Shown piece by piece: positions 49,484 through 60,117 of a stretch of 64,000 bases of DNA. Source of the stretch: Neisseria weixii (lineage in GTDB: Bacteria > Pseudomonadota > Gammaproteobacteria > Burkholderiales > Neisseriaceae). Both the position numbers and the translations under genes were made by a program. The stretch lies in contig NZ_CP023429.1 of NCBI RefSeq assembly GCF_002327085.1, positions 186,001 through 250,000 of the forward strand. The letters run 5' to 3'. Positions within the stretch are counted from its first letter, which is position 1. Each line of letters starts with the position of its first letter. Under the pieces are notes generated by a model. That model searched no databases, was not told the DNA's origin, and was given only the letters and a program-made list of their open reading frames with translations.

Positions 49484-50526
49484 TCAAATATCTAAATATC
49501 TGTCAGATTGAGCTAAACTTTCATCAAGTGCAACAATTGTATCTAAGTCATACATATCATTCCCTTGTTCTAATTTCACTCCATTATCAGTGGCAATAAG
49601 TGAAAAATAACGGCTTGAGAAATTTTTTTCTTTTGATTTGAGGATTTCAAGTTCGCGTAATAAAAATAAAGAATGTGTTGCAATAAAAACCTGAATGCCT
49701 TGTTTGGATAGAGCAAAGATAATTTCTGCTGCTACTCTAATCAGTTTTGGATTTAAGTTTGCTTCAGGTTCATCCCAAAAAAGATAGCCTTTATCTAAGA
49801 GTGCACCAGTTGAAATGAGACGAGCAATCATGACAAATTTGCGCAGGCCTTCCGCAACTAAAGGAGCTTCAATTTTTCCAGTTTTACTTGTCAGTGACAA
49901 ATAGAAGCGCCCATTCTCTTCATATACGGTCCCCCCCATAGCTGCTTCAATCGGTTGTAATAATGTTTTAATTTTGTTAAGGCGCGGTCCTTTCGCTAAA
50001 GGTAGACTGAGCTGGACACATGTATCAAACCAAGTTTCTTCAAAAGGAATGCTGTTATTTAAATATAATGAATTGAACCAAGGGCATAATGTGATTAGTT
50101 CTCTGCTGGGTGGAAAATAGCTGTATTTGTATATTCGGTCTCTTTTAGCCCTATTTTTTCTAATTTTACCTCCGTGGTAGAGGTGGTAGAAAAATTCAGA
50201 AGGCTATGAGTATATTGATTTAATTCCAGTGTGATATTGGCTTTAACTCTACCTTGCACTCGCTTTGTTAAGCGACCTAAACCATCTGGTCGAAAGACAT
50301 TTACCAATTTGTTAGCAAAGCTTTTCTGTAAATCAGTTTTAATTAATCTGTTTTTTTCATTAGAGGTTACTTCTAGTAGGCTGTAAATAAGCTTAAGCAG
50401 ATGTGTTTTACCACAGCCATTTTCTGCAACAATTACATTAAGATTTTTTGAGAATTCAAAATTTTCGTTCGGTAAAACAGTAAAATTCTCTACTTTCAAT
50501 GATTTCACATATTCTTTTGAAGACAC
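49484..50526 (-). pseudogene. ABC-type AAA ATPase (AAA_21/AAA_15-like), one frame break
   Basis: About 347 aa after repair. The first motif is Walker A VIVAENGCGKTHLLKLI. A signature-like EGLRKFVMIARLI, Walker B GYLFWDEPEANLNP and H-loop VFIATHSLFLLREL follow, the layout of OLD/RecF-like overcoming-type ATPases. GTG 50526 follows TTGGAG at normal spacing; the longer frame to 50607 is DUS sequence. A break near 50103 is fixed by one T (IFFPPSREL). AT-rich against GC-richer neighbours, so probably acquired. It could sense invaders and drive the downstream nuclease. Confidence 0.72.
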
Positions 50527-50556
50527 GATGCTTACTCCAAGTTGATTGTTTTTCGA

Positions 50557-50597
50557 GTTTTCAGACGGCCTTTCTATCCCGCAGGCCGTCTGAAAAC
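50557..50597 (-). terminator. DUS inverted-repeat terminator after obgE
   Basis: GTTTTCAGACGGCCT (50557-50571) pairs with 50583-50597. It lies between the obgE stop and the ATPase start. Confidence 0.75.
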
Positions 50598-50612
50598 TTT
50601 CCATCATTTGAC

Positions 50613-51894
<1,282 letters not shown>

Positions 51895-52011
51895 TCAAGG
51901 GCTTGTGTGCTTATCTTCAGCGTGCGGTTGGGCTTGCATATTTTTTAAATGGAAATTAATATCAATATTATTTAATTGGCTGCACACAACTGCAAAGAGA
52001 AAGGAACGCAC

Positions 52012-52632
52012 ATGGCTTACACTTTACCCGAACTGGGCTACGCCTACGATGCTTTGGAGCCGCATTTCGATGAAATGACGATGAACATTCACCATACCAA
52101 GCACCATCAGGCTTATGTCAACAATGCCAATGCGGCGTTGGAATCGCTGCCTGAGTTTGCCGCTTTGCCGGCGGAAGAATTGATTGCCCGCCTGAAAGAA
52201 TTGCCGAGCGACAAGCAAACCGTGTTGCGCAACAATGCCGGCGGCCATGCCAACCATTCTTTCTTTTGGAAAAACCTGAAAACCGGCACGACCTTGCAAG
52301 GCCGTCTGAAAGAAACCATCGAGCGCGATTTTGGTTCGGTAGACGAATTCAAAGCCGAATTTGAAAAAGCGGCTGCCAGCCGCTTCGGTTCCGGCTGGGC
52401 ATGGCTGGTGTGGGACGGCGGCCGCCTGAAAGTGGTGTCAACCGCCAACCAGGATTCGCCGCTGATGGGAGAAGAAGTGGCCGGTTGCAAAGGCTACCCG
52501 ATTATCGGTTTGGACGTGTGGGAACACGCTTATTATCTGCAATACCAAAACCGCCGTCCGGATTACATCAAAGCGTTTTGGAATGTGGTGAACTGGGACG
52601 AAGCGGCGAAGCGTTTTGAAGAAAAAGCCTAA
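52012..52632 (+). CDS. sodA: Superoxide dismutase, manganese type
   Basis: 206 aa starting at ATG 52012 behind AGAAAGGAACG. Metal ligands lie in [24 protein letters not shown] and [30 protein letters not shown] and NQDSPLMGE are features of the manganese (SodA) branch rather than FeSOD. It reads strikingly like enterobacterial or Haemophilus SodA, which suggests old transfer. Confidence 0.93.
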   Translation: MAYTLPELGYAYDALEPHFDEMTMNIHHTKHHQAYVNNANAALESLPEFAALPAEELIARLKELPSDKQTVLRNNAGGHANHSFFWKNLKTGTTLQGRLKETIERDFGSVDEFKAEFEKAAASRFGSGWAWLVWDGGRLKVVSTANQDSPLMGEEVAGCKGYPIIGLDVWEHAYYLQYQNRRPDYIKAFWNVVNWDEAAKRFEEKA

Positions 52633-52635
52633 TGG

Positions 52636-52771
52636 TTTTGGCAAATTCTTCATCTTTGGCACATTTCTTCGTTATGCCCTGCTTGAAAGCCGGTCTATCT
52701 AGGTAATGCCTGCGCTTTTTGTCTGACCTCGCTTCGAACTGTACGCAAATCTGGCGCTTTGCAAAGGTCTT
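52636..52771 (+). repeat. ~140-bp IS-like MITE, copy 5
   Basis: Begins 3 bases after the sodA stop: GGCAAATTCTTCATCTTTGG at the left, CTTCGAACTGTACGCAAATC inside, GCTTTGCAAAGGTCTTGG at the right. Confidence 0.75.
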
Positions 52772-52794
52772 GGATTAATCGCTGATGGATGCAA

Positions 52795-52831
52795 AAGGCC
52801 GTCTGAAACTTCTCCGTTTCAGACAGCCTTT
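52795..52831 (-). terminator. DUS inverted-repeat terminator after the tlpA-like gene
   Basis: AAAGGCCGTCTGAAAC and GTTTCAGACAGCCTTT pair with one mismatch around TTCTCC. Confidence 0.7.
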
Positions 52832-52840
52832 CATCATTAC

Positions 52841-53329
52841 TTATTTCGCCAATTCTTGGTCGATTTCTTGGTAAAGCTTGTTGAAATCCGGTTCGCCGAC
52901 GAAGGTTTTCAGAATTTCGCCTTTTTTGTTGATGAGCGTGGAAGTCGGGTACACCTGCGTGCTGAAGGCTTTGCCGACGGTGCCGCCTTCATCATACATC
53001 ACGGTAAACGGTAGGCCGTATTCTTTGACGTATTGATGCACGCTTTCAATCGGGTCAATCGGTTCGGCAATGCCCAATACTTGGAAATCTTTGCCCTGAT
53101 AATCCTTGGCCATTTTGATGACTTTCGGCATTTCGCTCACGCAGCCGGGGCAGGATGGGAACCAGAAATTGATAAAGGTTACTTTGTCTTGCAGGCTCGC
53201 GTTGTTGACCGTTTGGCCTTGCAAATCGGTCAGGCTGAATGCCGGCGCGGATTTGTTGTCGGGAATCAGGATAAAGGCCAGCAATGCGCCGACAATGGCT
53301 ACGGCGGCGAGGGTAATCAGTTTTTTCAT
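52841..53329 (-). CDS. TlpA-like periplasmic thiol-disulfide oxidoreductase
   Basis: 162 aa with an N-terminal membrane anchor (LITLAAVAIVGALLAFILI) and a thioredoxin fold. The active site is FINFWFPSCPGCVSEMP (CPGC), and the cis-proline is in VYPTSTLI. It probably reduces or oxidises periplasmic cysteines, for example during cytochrome c maturation. Its ATG overlaps the thioesterase stop (four bases), so the two are coupled. Confidence 0.9.
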   Translation of the reverse strand: MKKLITLAAVAIVGALLAFILIPDNKSAPAFSLTDLQGQTVNNASLQDKVTFINFWFPSCPGCVSEMPKVIKMAKDYQGKDFQVLGIAEPIDPIESVHQYVKEYGLPFTVMYDEGGTVGKAFSTQVYPTSTLINKKGEILKTFVGEPDFNKLYQEIDQELAK

Positions 53330-53712
53330 GCGATCAATGATTCAAGTGAGGTTAACAGGTTGTCGGGAAAGCGGATGCTGCGGCCGCTGGCGGCATCGAC
53401 GGGCATCAGCGTGATGCCGGCTTCGACAGCGTTTTTGCCGCTGTGCACCAACTCGATGGTTTGCGTCATCAGCAGGTGGCGTGCGGTTAATTCTTTGATG
53501 TGGCTGTGTACGCGCAATTCGTTGCCGTCAACAGCGGGTCGGCGGTAACGGATGTCGATGCGGGCGACGACCAAATGCACGTTGTCCGGCAGCGATAATA
53601 AACCGCGTTGGTCGAAAAACGTCCAGCGCGCTTCTTCGAGAAACTCAAGATAGCGCGCGTGGTTGACGTGGCCGTAGCTGTCGATGTGGTAATTGCGGAC
53701 GCGGATGTTCAT
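53326..53712 (-). CDS. Acyl-CoA thioesterase (hotdog fold, 4HBT family)
   Basis: 128 aa with the hotdog-fold start MNIRVRNYHIDSYGHVNHARYLEFLEEARW. The conserved Asp/His pair (DSYGHVNH) is typical of YbgC/FadM-like thioesterases. It hydrolyses an acyl-CoA; chain length is unknown. Translationally coupled to the downstream TlpA-like gene. Confidence 0.87.
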   Translation of the reverse strand: MNIRVRNYHIDSYGHVNHARYLEFLEEARWTFFDQRGLLSLPDNVHLVVARIDIRYRRPAVDGNELRVHSHIKELTARHLLMTQTIELVHSGKNAVEAGITLMPVDAASGRSIRFPDNLLTSLESLIA

Positions 53713-53779
53713 GGGTTTATGAGGCCGTCTGAAAATTTACGGCGATGCAGAAATGTGTTTTCAGACGGCCTGTCAAAGG

Positions 53780-54142
53780 TTAATTCAAATTCAAGGGTTG
53801 GAACGCTTCACGCGCCAATGGCCCGGCTTCCAAGTCGGTGATGACGGTGGAGAGCTGGATATCGAACCATTCGTTGAAAATATCGGCGTGCAAATCCGGC
53901 CATTCGCTTTCGTCTTCGCACCAGTCGGCCAGTTCGGCTGCGAAAATGTCCTCAAAGCGCGATTCGATTTCGTCCCATACTTCATCGGAAGTTTCGCACG
54001 GACGAACGAGATAGGCATTGGCATCGGCCTGTAAATTTTCCAAAGTCAAATCGGCCAAATGGTTGCCGGGCAGGGATTGCAGCCAGTTCCAAAACGGATC
54101 GAGCGGCACGAGTAAAAAGACGCTGCGGTTGACTTCGTACAT
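53780..54142 (-). CDS. Conserved acidic protein of unknown function
   Basis: 120 aa, acidic (many Asp/Glu/Trp: ADWCEDESEWPDLHADIFNEWFD). It has no signal peptide and no motif I can assign. Its start is preceded by AAAAGGAACC. Positioned between the mla operon and the thioesterase, flanked by DUS terminators. Confidence 0.7.
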   Translation of the reverse strand: MYEVNRSVFLLVPLDPFWNWLQSLPGNHLADLTLENLQADANAYLVRPCETSDEVWDEIESRFEDIFAAELADWCEDESEWPDLHADIFNEWFDIQLSTVITDLEAGPLAREAFQPLNLN

Positions 54143-54232
54143 GATGGGTTCCTTTTGTTGAGTAGAGCGGATGACCCGGTCTTTTTGTTTAGACCGTAAC
54201 GGAATAATAGCCCAAAGGTGGTGTCATGAAAA

Positions 54233-54328
54233 GGCCGAAATCTTAACAAAACGCCCATCCGGTGCATTTCTCCATTATGTGATGGGTCAATTTCGAACGG
54301 CATTAAATCCGAGGTTTTATAAAATGCT
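54233..54328 (+). repeat. Degenerate IS-like MITE, copy 6
   Basis: Blocks ATCCGGTGCATTTCTCCATTATG and ATCCGAGGTTTTATAAAATGCTC parallel the other copies but the middle is deleted and the ends are poor. Confidence 0.45.
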
Positions 54329-54329
54329 C

Positions 54330-54367
54330 AGGCCGTCTGAAAGCAATGTATGTTTTCAGACGGCCTG
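54330..54367 (-). terminator. DUS inverted-repeat terminator of the mla operon
   Basis: Facing AGGCCGTCTGAAA and TTTTCAGACGGCCT copies lie just beyond the mlaA stop. Confidence 0.7.
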
Positions 54368-54383
54368 AGAGCTTTAAGGCGAA

Positions 54384-55219
54384 TCAATCCAAGCGGATCA
54401 TACCGCTGCCGGCCGGCTGGAGTTTTTCCCAGTCGTCTGCCGGTGCGGCGGTATCGGGTTCGGTCGCTTCGATAGGCATGTTTTGCGTGGTGCTGCCGCT
54501 GTCGACCAAATCATCGATGTCGATGTCTTCATCGGCACTCTGCACGGTTTGGCCGCCGGTCTGCTGATTGCGCATGCGCATGTACAAATCGCGGGTGTAG
54601 CTGTATTTGTCGATGGCGGCACCTTCCAAGCTGTCGGTCAAATCGAGCAGGCTTTCGCGGGTGTTGATGGCGTTGAGTGCGGTGGTGCCCCAGCGGCCGG
54701 CGCTGGTTTCAAACACGGCATTCTTCACCGGATAAGCCACGGTCACAGCAGTACCTAAGGTATCGCGCACGGTAGAAGGCCCTAGCAGCGGCACTACAAA
54801 GTAATTGCTGTTTTTCCAGCCCATGAAGCCATGGTGTCGCCCAAGGAATTTTTGTTGTTGGGTACGCCGCCTGCGCCTGCTACGTCAATCAAACCGCCCA
54901 AACCGAAGGTGGAGTTCAAACCGACGCGCACCAAGTCTTCACTGGCGCGTTTGATGTCGAGACGCAACACGTTGCTGCCGAAGCTGACCACGTCGCGCAG
55001 GTTGTTGAAGAAGTTGCTCACGCCGGTGCGCACGGGCTGCGGCGTGACTTTACGGTAGCCGCGGGCAACAGGCGACATGACATATTGGTCGGCTTTATCG
55101 TTAAACTTGGATACGGCGCGGTTGTAGGGCTCGTAAGGGTCGGCCGGATTACGTTCGGCAAAGGCCGGTTGGGCAGCGAATAAGCTGATGAGCAGCAGGG
55201 AAGCAGCAGTTTTTCTCAT
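54384..55219 (-). pseudogene. mlaA: Phospholipid-binding lipoprotein MlaA/VacJ (one frame break)
   Basis: MlaA removes phospholipid from the outer leaflet of the outer membrane and passes it to MlaC. The product has a signal peptide ending AAQPAFA, the DPYEPYNRAVSKFND motif and NSTFGLGGLIDVA. The frame breaks near 54815; one added G restores MASWGWKNSNYFVVPLLGPST and 278 aa. The signal lacks an obvious lipobox cysteine, unlike E. coli MlaA. Probably intact in life. Confidence 0.88.
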
Positions 55220-55494
55220 GGGGTCACCCAGTCTTTAATTTCGTACAAATCAGTCAGCGCACGCACCGATTCGGGAATGTGGCGCAATTGGACGGCTTTG
55301 TTTTTTAAACGCAATGCGGTCAGCAGCAGCGACACACAGGCGGAATCGGCATAGCTGACATGGCTTAAATCCAGCGCGTCGGTTTCTTTCAGACGGCATT
55401 GCTGTTCGAATTGGCGGTAGGCTGAATCGGTCACGGTTTTGACGGTAATGTCGCCGCTCAGATACAGCACGTTGTCGCGGATTTCTGAATTCAT
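55216..55494 (-). CDS. mlaB: STAS-domain protein MlaB
   Basis: MlaB is the cytoplasmic STAS subunit that stabilises the MlaFE transporter. The 92-aa protein has ALDLSHVSYADSACVSLLLTAL, with the conserved serine of the STAS loop. It overlaps mlaA by four bases. Confidence 0.87.
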   Translation of the reverse strand: MNSEIRDNVLYLSGDITVKTVTDSAYRQFEQQCRLKETDALDLSHVSYADSACVSLLLTALRLKNKAVQLRHIPESVRALTDLYEIKDWVTP

Positions 55495-55555
55495 GAGGTT
55501 TTGAGTCTGTGAAGTTTGGCGTAAAAAGGCACGGCTAAAGCCGTGCGCTTAAGGA

Positions 55556-56143
55556 TTATTTGCCGCTGTTTTTGGCTTTCAAGTCGGCAATCAGGCCGTC
55601 TATGCCTTTGGTTTTAACGGTTTCGCCGAATTGGTTGCGGTAAACGGTCACCAAGCTTGCACCTTCAACGGCCACGTTGTACACGCGGTAGCGGTTGCCG
55701 CTTTGGTAGGTAGTGAAATCCATGTTGACCGGTTTTTCGCCGGCAGCGCTCACTTCGGCACGTACGGTGATTTCTTTACCGTTGCGGGCAACGACCGGAT
55801 TGTCTTTCACGTTTACTTTGGCATTTTTGAATTTCATCATGGTGCCGGAGTAGGTGCGGATCAACAGGGTTTGGAATTCTTTGGTCAAAGCCTGTTTTTG
55901 CGCATCGGTGGCGGTGCGCCAAGGATTGCCCACGGCCAAGGCGGTCATGCGTTGGAAATCAAAATAAGGCATGGCATAGGCTTCGGCTTTGCGGCGGGCG
56001 GTGTTGGCATCGCCGCTTTGCAATATGGTCAGAACCTGGGTCGCGTTTTGGCGGATTTGGTTGATGGCATCCGCAGGAGCGGCGGCTAAGCTGATGCTCA
56101 ATAAACCGATGCCCAAGGCGCTGAAGAAAGCTGATTTTTTCAT
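55556..56143 (-). CDS. mlaC: Periplasmic phospholipid shuttle MlaC
   Basis: 195 aa with a signal peptide ending SLAAAPADA and the Ttg2D/MlaC domain (MPYFDFQRMTALAVGNPWRTA, then LLIRTYSGTMMKF). It carries phospholipid between MlaA and MlaFEDB. Confidence 0.93.
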   Translation of the reverse strand: MKKSAFFSALGIGLLSISLAAAPADAINQIRQNATQVLTILQSGDANTARRKAEAYAMPYFDFQRMTALAVGNPWRTATDAQKQALTKEFQTLLIRTYSGTMMKFKNAKVNVKDNPVVARNGKEITVRAEVSAAGEKPVNMDFTTYQSGNRYRVYNVAVEGASLVTVYRNQFGETVKTKGIDGLIADLKAKNSGK

Positions 56144-56179
56144 GTTTGTGTATTCCTAAATTAAAAAATATTGTTGTGT

Positions 56180-56688
56180 TTATGGGGCCGAATCTGCGTT
56201 GCCCGAAGCGGCTGAATCAGAATCGCCGGATTGTTTTTCGGCAAAGCTGGTCATGAATTTGCCGATTAAGTTTTCCAATACCATGGCCGAGCTGGTGACG
56301 CTGATGGTGTCGCCCTCGGCCAAATTATCCATGTCGCCGCCCTGCAACAGGCCGATGTATTGCTCCCCAAGAGGCCGGAAGTGAGGATTTGGGCGGAAAC
56401 GTCCGTGCTGAATTCGTATTGTTTGTCGAGATTCAAGGTTACGCGCGCTTGATAGCTTTTGGGGTCGAGTGTGATGGCGGAAACGCGGCCGACCAATACG
56501 CCGGCCGATTTAACCGGCGCATTGGTTTTCAGCCCGCCGATGTCGCTGAAATCGGCATACACGGTGTAGGTTTGTTGTGCACTGCCCATGCCCGTGCCAC
56601 CTGCTACGCGGAAGGCCAAAAAGCCCAGTGCCGCCACGCCCAGCAAGACAAACAAACCGACCCAAAATTCTAAAATACTTTTTTTCAT
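56180..56688 (-). pseudogene. mlaD: MCE-domain protein MlaD (one frame break)
   Basis: MlaD forms the periplasmic hexameric ring of the Mla transporter. The N-terminal anchor KSILEFWVGLFVLLGVAALGF and MCE domain (YTVYADFSDIGGLKTNAPVKSAGVLVG) are clear. The frame breaks near 56367; adding one G to a four-G run restores LLGEQYIGLLQGGDMDNL and 169 aa. Probably intact in life. Confidence 0.9.
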
Positions 56689-56693
56689 TGTCG

Positions 56694-57470
56694 TTACTCA
56701 GTAAACATCCATGCGGTTAAAACAAAATCAATCGCCAAAATAGTCAGGGCGGAAGACACCACCGTGCGCGTGCTGGCGCGTAAAATCCCTTCTGAAGTCG
56801 GTACGCAGTGAAAGCCCTGGTGCACGGCAATCAAGGTAACAGCCACACCGAACACCACCGATTTAATCAGGCCGTTGACGACATCGTAGCTGATGGTCAT
56901 GTTGCTCTGCATTTGTGACCAGAAAATGCCGCTGTCCAAGCCCAGCCATTGCACGCCGACCAGATAGCCGCCGAAAATGCCGGCCACGTTGAAAATCGAG
57001 GCCAGAAGCGGCATAGAAAACACGCCTGCCCAAAAGCGCGGCGCCACCACACGGGCAACGGGATCGACCGCCATCACATTCATCGCTTCAAGCTGCTCGG
57101 TAGTTTTCATCAGGCCGATTTCGCTGGTCATCGCACCGCCTGCGCTGCTGGCAAACAAAATCGCCGCCAATACCGGCCCCAGTTCGCGCAGAAGGGAAGC
57201 GGCCACCATATAGCCCAACACATCGGCGGCTTTGAATTTCGCCAATTGCGTATAGCCCTGCAAACCAATCACCATGCCGACAAATAAGCCTGAAACGGCA
57301 ATAATCAAGACCGACATCACGCCGGCAAAATAAATCTGACGGATGCTCAGGCGCGGGCGGGTAAAAGCCGTGGCCGATTTCGCCAGAATTTGCAGCAGAA
57401 ACAAGGTGACGCTGCCGAGAGATTGGATAAAGCCCAAGGTTTTTGAGCCGACGGATTGGATAAAATTCAT
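56694..57470 (-). CDS. mlaE: Phospholipid ABC transporter permease MlaE
   Basis: 258-aa inner-membrane permease. Family motifs include [46 protein letters not shown] and [19 protein letters not shown]. It starts 67 bases beyond the RDD gene stop and six bases before mlaD. Confidence 0.95.
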   Translation of the reverse strand: MNFIQSVGSKTLGFIQSLGSVTLFLLQILAKSATAFTRPRLSIRQIYFAGVMSVLIIAVSGLFVGMVIGLQGYTQLAKFKAADVLGYMVAASLLRELGPVLAAILFASSAGGAMTSEIGLMKTTEQLEAMNVMAVDPVARVVAPRFWAGVFSMPLLASIFNVAGIFGGYLVGVQWLGLDSGIFWSQMQSNMTISYDVVNGLIKSVVFGVAVTLIAVHQGFHCVPTSEGILRASTRTVVSSALTILAIDFVLTAWMFTE

Positions 57471-57536
57471 ATTTTTAAAACGGTTATCTTTCAGACGGCC
57501 TATTCATCAGTCCGTCTGAAAACAGAAAAAGTTCAT

Positions 57537-58058
57537 TTAATGGTCTGGTGCGTTCACGACAATGGTTTTGGCCAGCATGTCTTCCAGCGAACGGCGGTTG
57601 TAGCCACGCGAAAGCACCAAAAAAGCATTAATCAAAATGGGCAGGCCGACCAAGCTGTTGATGACATAAATCAACAGTTCGCGCTTGAACACATATTGTG
57701 CCGCAGTCAGCTGCCCGCCTGTTGCTTCCAATATCGGCCGAATCTTCATCAGCCTCTTACCGATGGTTTGGCCGTGGCGGCGGATAAAATGAAGCTGCAT
57801 GCCGAGATAAGCCAGCAGCAACAGAAAAAAAGTGCCCAAGTTGATAAACAAAAACGCATCAGTATCGAGCGTGTATTGGTCGGTCAGGCTGAATACGGCC
57901 ACCATCACGATAAAACACACCATCGCCAGGCATTGGTTAATCAACACCGCGCCCAAGCGTTTCCATAGTGAAGCCAAGGTCAGGCCGAGTTTGGCTGCGA
58001 CATCGTTGATGACAACGGCTATGGTGCCGGGGCGGGTTTTATATGGGGTAGAAGGCAT
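57537..58058 (-). CDS. RDD-family membrane protein within the mla operon
   Basis: 173 aa with the RDD domain: LWKRLGAVLINQCLAM, two or three hydrophobic helices, and GQTIGKRLMKIRPI. It ends in RRSLEDMLAKTIVV, the usual Asp-containing tail. Function of the family is uncertain (some members are Na+/H+ exchangers). It separates mlaF from mlaE. Confidence 0.85.
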   Translation of the reverse strand: MPSTPYKTRPGTIAVVINDVAAKLGLTLASLWKRLGAVLINQCLAMVCFIVMVAVFSLTDQYTLDTDAFLFINLGTFFLLLLAYLGMQLHFIRRHGQTIGKRLMKIRPILEATGGQLTAAQYVFKRELLIYVINSLVGLPILINAFLVLSRGYNRRSLEDMLAKTIVVNAPDH

Positions 58059-58075
58059 TGGCGCCTCCTTATTTT

Positions 58076-58111
58076 TTCAGCCGGCCTTCTATGGTACACA
58101 GGCCGGCTGAA
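58076..58111 (-). terminator. Hairpin with variant DUS between mlaF and the RDD gene
   Basis: TTCAGCCGGCCT (58076-58087) pairs with AGGCCGGCTGAA (58100-58111). On the minus strand it is followed by AAAAAA and then the GGAGG of the RDD gene, so it may attenuate rather than terminate. Confidence 0.55.
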
Positions 58112-58120
58112 TGCGTATTC

Positions 58121-58924
58121 TTAACCGCCCAATAAATCCTGCTGCAAAGTCGTTTGCGCCGGATAACGGTAGGCCACCGGGCCGTCGGCCAAGCCGCCGA
58201 CAAACTGCTGTACCCACGGCGAATCGAGTTCGCGCATTTCTGCAGGTGAGCCGCTGAACATGATTTCGCCGTGTGCCAAGAAAATTACTTGATCAACGAT
58301 TTGCAGTGATTTTTCAATATCGTGCGACACCATCACGCTGGTCGAACGCAGCGCGGTATTGGCGCGGCTGATTAAGTGGGCAATCACGCCCAGTGAAATC
58401 GGGTCGAGACCGGTAAACGGTTCGTCATACAGCATAATTTCAGGGTCGAGCGCGATGGTGCGCGCCAAGGCCACACGTCGCGCCATGCCGCCGGAAAGTT
58501 CGGACGGCATCAATTTTTCCACGCCGCGCAAACCGACGGCGTTAAGTTTCAGTAACACCAAATCACGAATCACCGCTTCAGGCAGCTTGGTCAGTTCGCG
58601 CATCGGAAACGCCACGTTATCGAACACGGTCAAATCGGTAAACAGCGCGCCGTGTTGGAATAAAACGCCCATACGGCGGCGGTGCTCATGCAATTCGGCG
58701 GCGGAAAACTCGGCCAAGTCGCGACCTTCAATCAATACCTGCCCCTGCTGCGGGTGAATCTGGCCGGTAATCAGGCGCATCAGCGTGGTTTTACCGCTTC
58801 CCGAGCCTCCCATTACGGCTGCAAACGCCCCCTGTGCAATCGTGAAATTGATATTGCTCAGAATCAGGCGGCCGCCATAGGCAAAAGCCACGTCTTTCAT
58901 TTCGATAAAGGGCGTCGGGTTCAT
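58121..58924 (-). CDS. mlaF: Phospholipid ABC transporter ATPase MlaF
   Basis: 267 aa. Walker A is [11 protein letters not shown] (residues 39-49), signature [13 protein letters not shown], Walker [14 protein letters not shown] and H-loop VMVSHD. It powers MlaFEDB and heads the operon mlaF-RDD-mlaE-mlaD-mlaC-mlaB-mlaA. Confidence 0.95.
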   Translation of the reverse strand: MNPTPFIEMKDVAFAYGGRLILSNINFTIAQGAFAAVMGGSGSGKTTLMRLITGQIHPQQGQVLIEGRDLAEFSAAELHEHRRRMGVLFQHGALFTDLTVFDNVAFPMRELTKLPEAVIRDLVLLKLNAVGLRGVEKLMPSELSGGMARRVALARTIALDPEIMLYDEPFTGLDPISLGVIAHLISRANTALRSTSVMVSHDIEKSLQIVDQVIFLAHGEIMFSGSPAEMRELDSPWVQQFVGGLADGPVAYRYPAQTTLQQDLLGG

Positions 58925-59161
58925 AAGACAGCGTGCGGTTTGGATGTATTTTAATTACTTGATATTTTAATACTTCTGCCGGTTTAGGGCAATTTCAGAC
59001 GGCCTCAAAGCCTTTCATGGTTTGTTAAAACGCGTGAAAAGACAAGGTGCGGGCAGATTTCGGCGGGTGGTAGCCGTACAACAGCATGCATCTGTGTATG
59101 TAATTGGGTGTCGGTTTTGCGGACAAAAATAAAGTTTTCTTATGATGAGGCGAATACAAAA

Positions 59162-59195
59162 AAGGCCGTCTGAAACATTGTTTTTCAGACGGCCC
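59162..59195. terminator. DUS inverted repeat in the mlaF-gph gap
   Basis: AAGGCCGTCTGAAAC faces TTTTCAGACGGCC around a short loop. It stands beside MITE copy 7. Confidence 0.55.
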
Positions 59196-59199
59196 GAGT

Positions 59200-59341
59200 G
59201 CTTTGCAAAATCCCCGTCTGTGGTACATTTTTTCGATTATGCGCTGCTCGGAATCATGCCTATCTTTTTGATAATATGCCTGAGCTTTATGTACTGCTTG
59301 AACCGGGCCTGCACTTAAATCTGGGATTGGCAAAAGTCTCA
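59200..59341 (+). repeat. ~140-bp IS-like MITE, copy 7
   Basis: GCTTTGCAAAATCCCCGTCTG at the left, GATTATGCGCTGCTCGG inside, and GGCAAAAGTCTCAG at the right. The gap 58.9-59.37 kb holds no gene besides this repeat and DUS copies. Confidence 0.7.
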
Positions 59342-59365
59342 GCTGTTTATTGTTCGCAATCCGGT

Positions 59366-60016
59366 TTACAAAGCCGCCAAAAAATCCGGTAAAGCAGACA
59401 AATTCGGCAAAATCGCCAAATGCGGGCTGGTGCGCAGTTTTTCTTCCGTATGCGCGCCGGTGGTGACCGCAATCGCCGGTGCCCCCGCGTTGGCGGCCAT
59501 GTCCAAATCATGTGTGGTGTCGCCGATGACAATGGTTTCGGACGGCATTAAACCGAGCTCGTCACATAATTTCAACACCATATCCGGCGCCGGTTTTGAC
59601 GGCTGTTCGCTGGCGCAGGTGGTGGCCAGCCAAAAGTCGGCAGTACCGGTTTGGGCGATGGAGTTGTCCAAACCCGTGCGGCCTTTGCCGGTGGCCACGG
59701 CCAGCCAATAGCCTTGCGCTTTCAGCGTTTCCAAGCAGGGGATGGCATCGGGGAACAGGGTCATGTTGCGGTTGTTCGGGTTTAAGTAATGCGCGGCATA
59801 GGTTTCGATGATTTCTTCCTGTTGGTGCAAGTTCAAATCCGGCGCAAGGCGGCACACGATGGTCGGCAGGTTGTAGCCGATAAGCGGACGGATTTGGTCG
59901 GCTTCGGGTGCGGCGTGACCGTTTTCGGTAAAACTTTCCTGCACGGTGGCGATAATCGGCAGGGTGGTGTCGGCCAGCGTGCCGTCCCAGTCGAAAATGA
60001 CGAGTTTCGGTTTCAT
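59366..60016 (-). CDS. HAD-superfamily phosphatase (phosphoglycolate phosphatase-like)
   Basis: 216 aa with HAD motif I FDWDGTLADTT (residues 8-18), motif II VATGKGRTGLD, the lysine in PSKPAPDMVLKL and motif IV IVIGDTTHDLDMA. It dephosphorylates a small sugar phosphate or nucleotide; Gph-like is the best guess. ATG 60016 follows AAAGGAACC. Confidence 0.88.
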   Translation of the reverse strand: MKPKLVIFDWDGTLADTTLPIIATVQESFTENGHAAPEADQIRPLIGYNLPTIVCRLAPDLNLHQQEEIIETYAAHYLNPNNRNMTLFPDAIPCLETLKAQGYWLAVATGKGRTGLDNSIAQTGTADFWLATTCASEQPSKPAPDMVLKLCDELGLMPSETIVIGDTTHDLDMAANAGAPAIAVTTGAHTEEKLRTSPHLAILPNLSALPDFLAAL

Positions 60017-60069
60017 AATCGGTTCCTTTGTTTCAGACGGCCTGAAATCACGGGCATTCAGATATTTAA

Positions 60070-60090
60070 GGATGTTGCAAAAGTCTCGAG
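60070..60090 (+). repeat. Relic terminus of the IS-like repeats
   Basis: GGATGTTGCAAAAGTCTCGAGG keeps the TTGCAAAAGTCTC end seen at 30651 and 59340, next to a DUS. Confidence 0.4.
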
Positions 60091-60117
60091 GCCGTCTGAA
60101 AAGCCCATCCCATCTGC

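Noticed and set aside
51944..51985. AT-rich palindrome-like stretch upstream of sodA as a Fur box
   Set aside because: Too degenerate against the GATAATGATAATCATTATC consensus to claim; the surrounding sequence is simply AT-rich.
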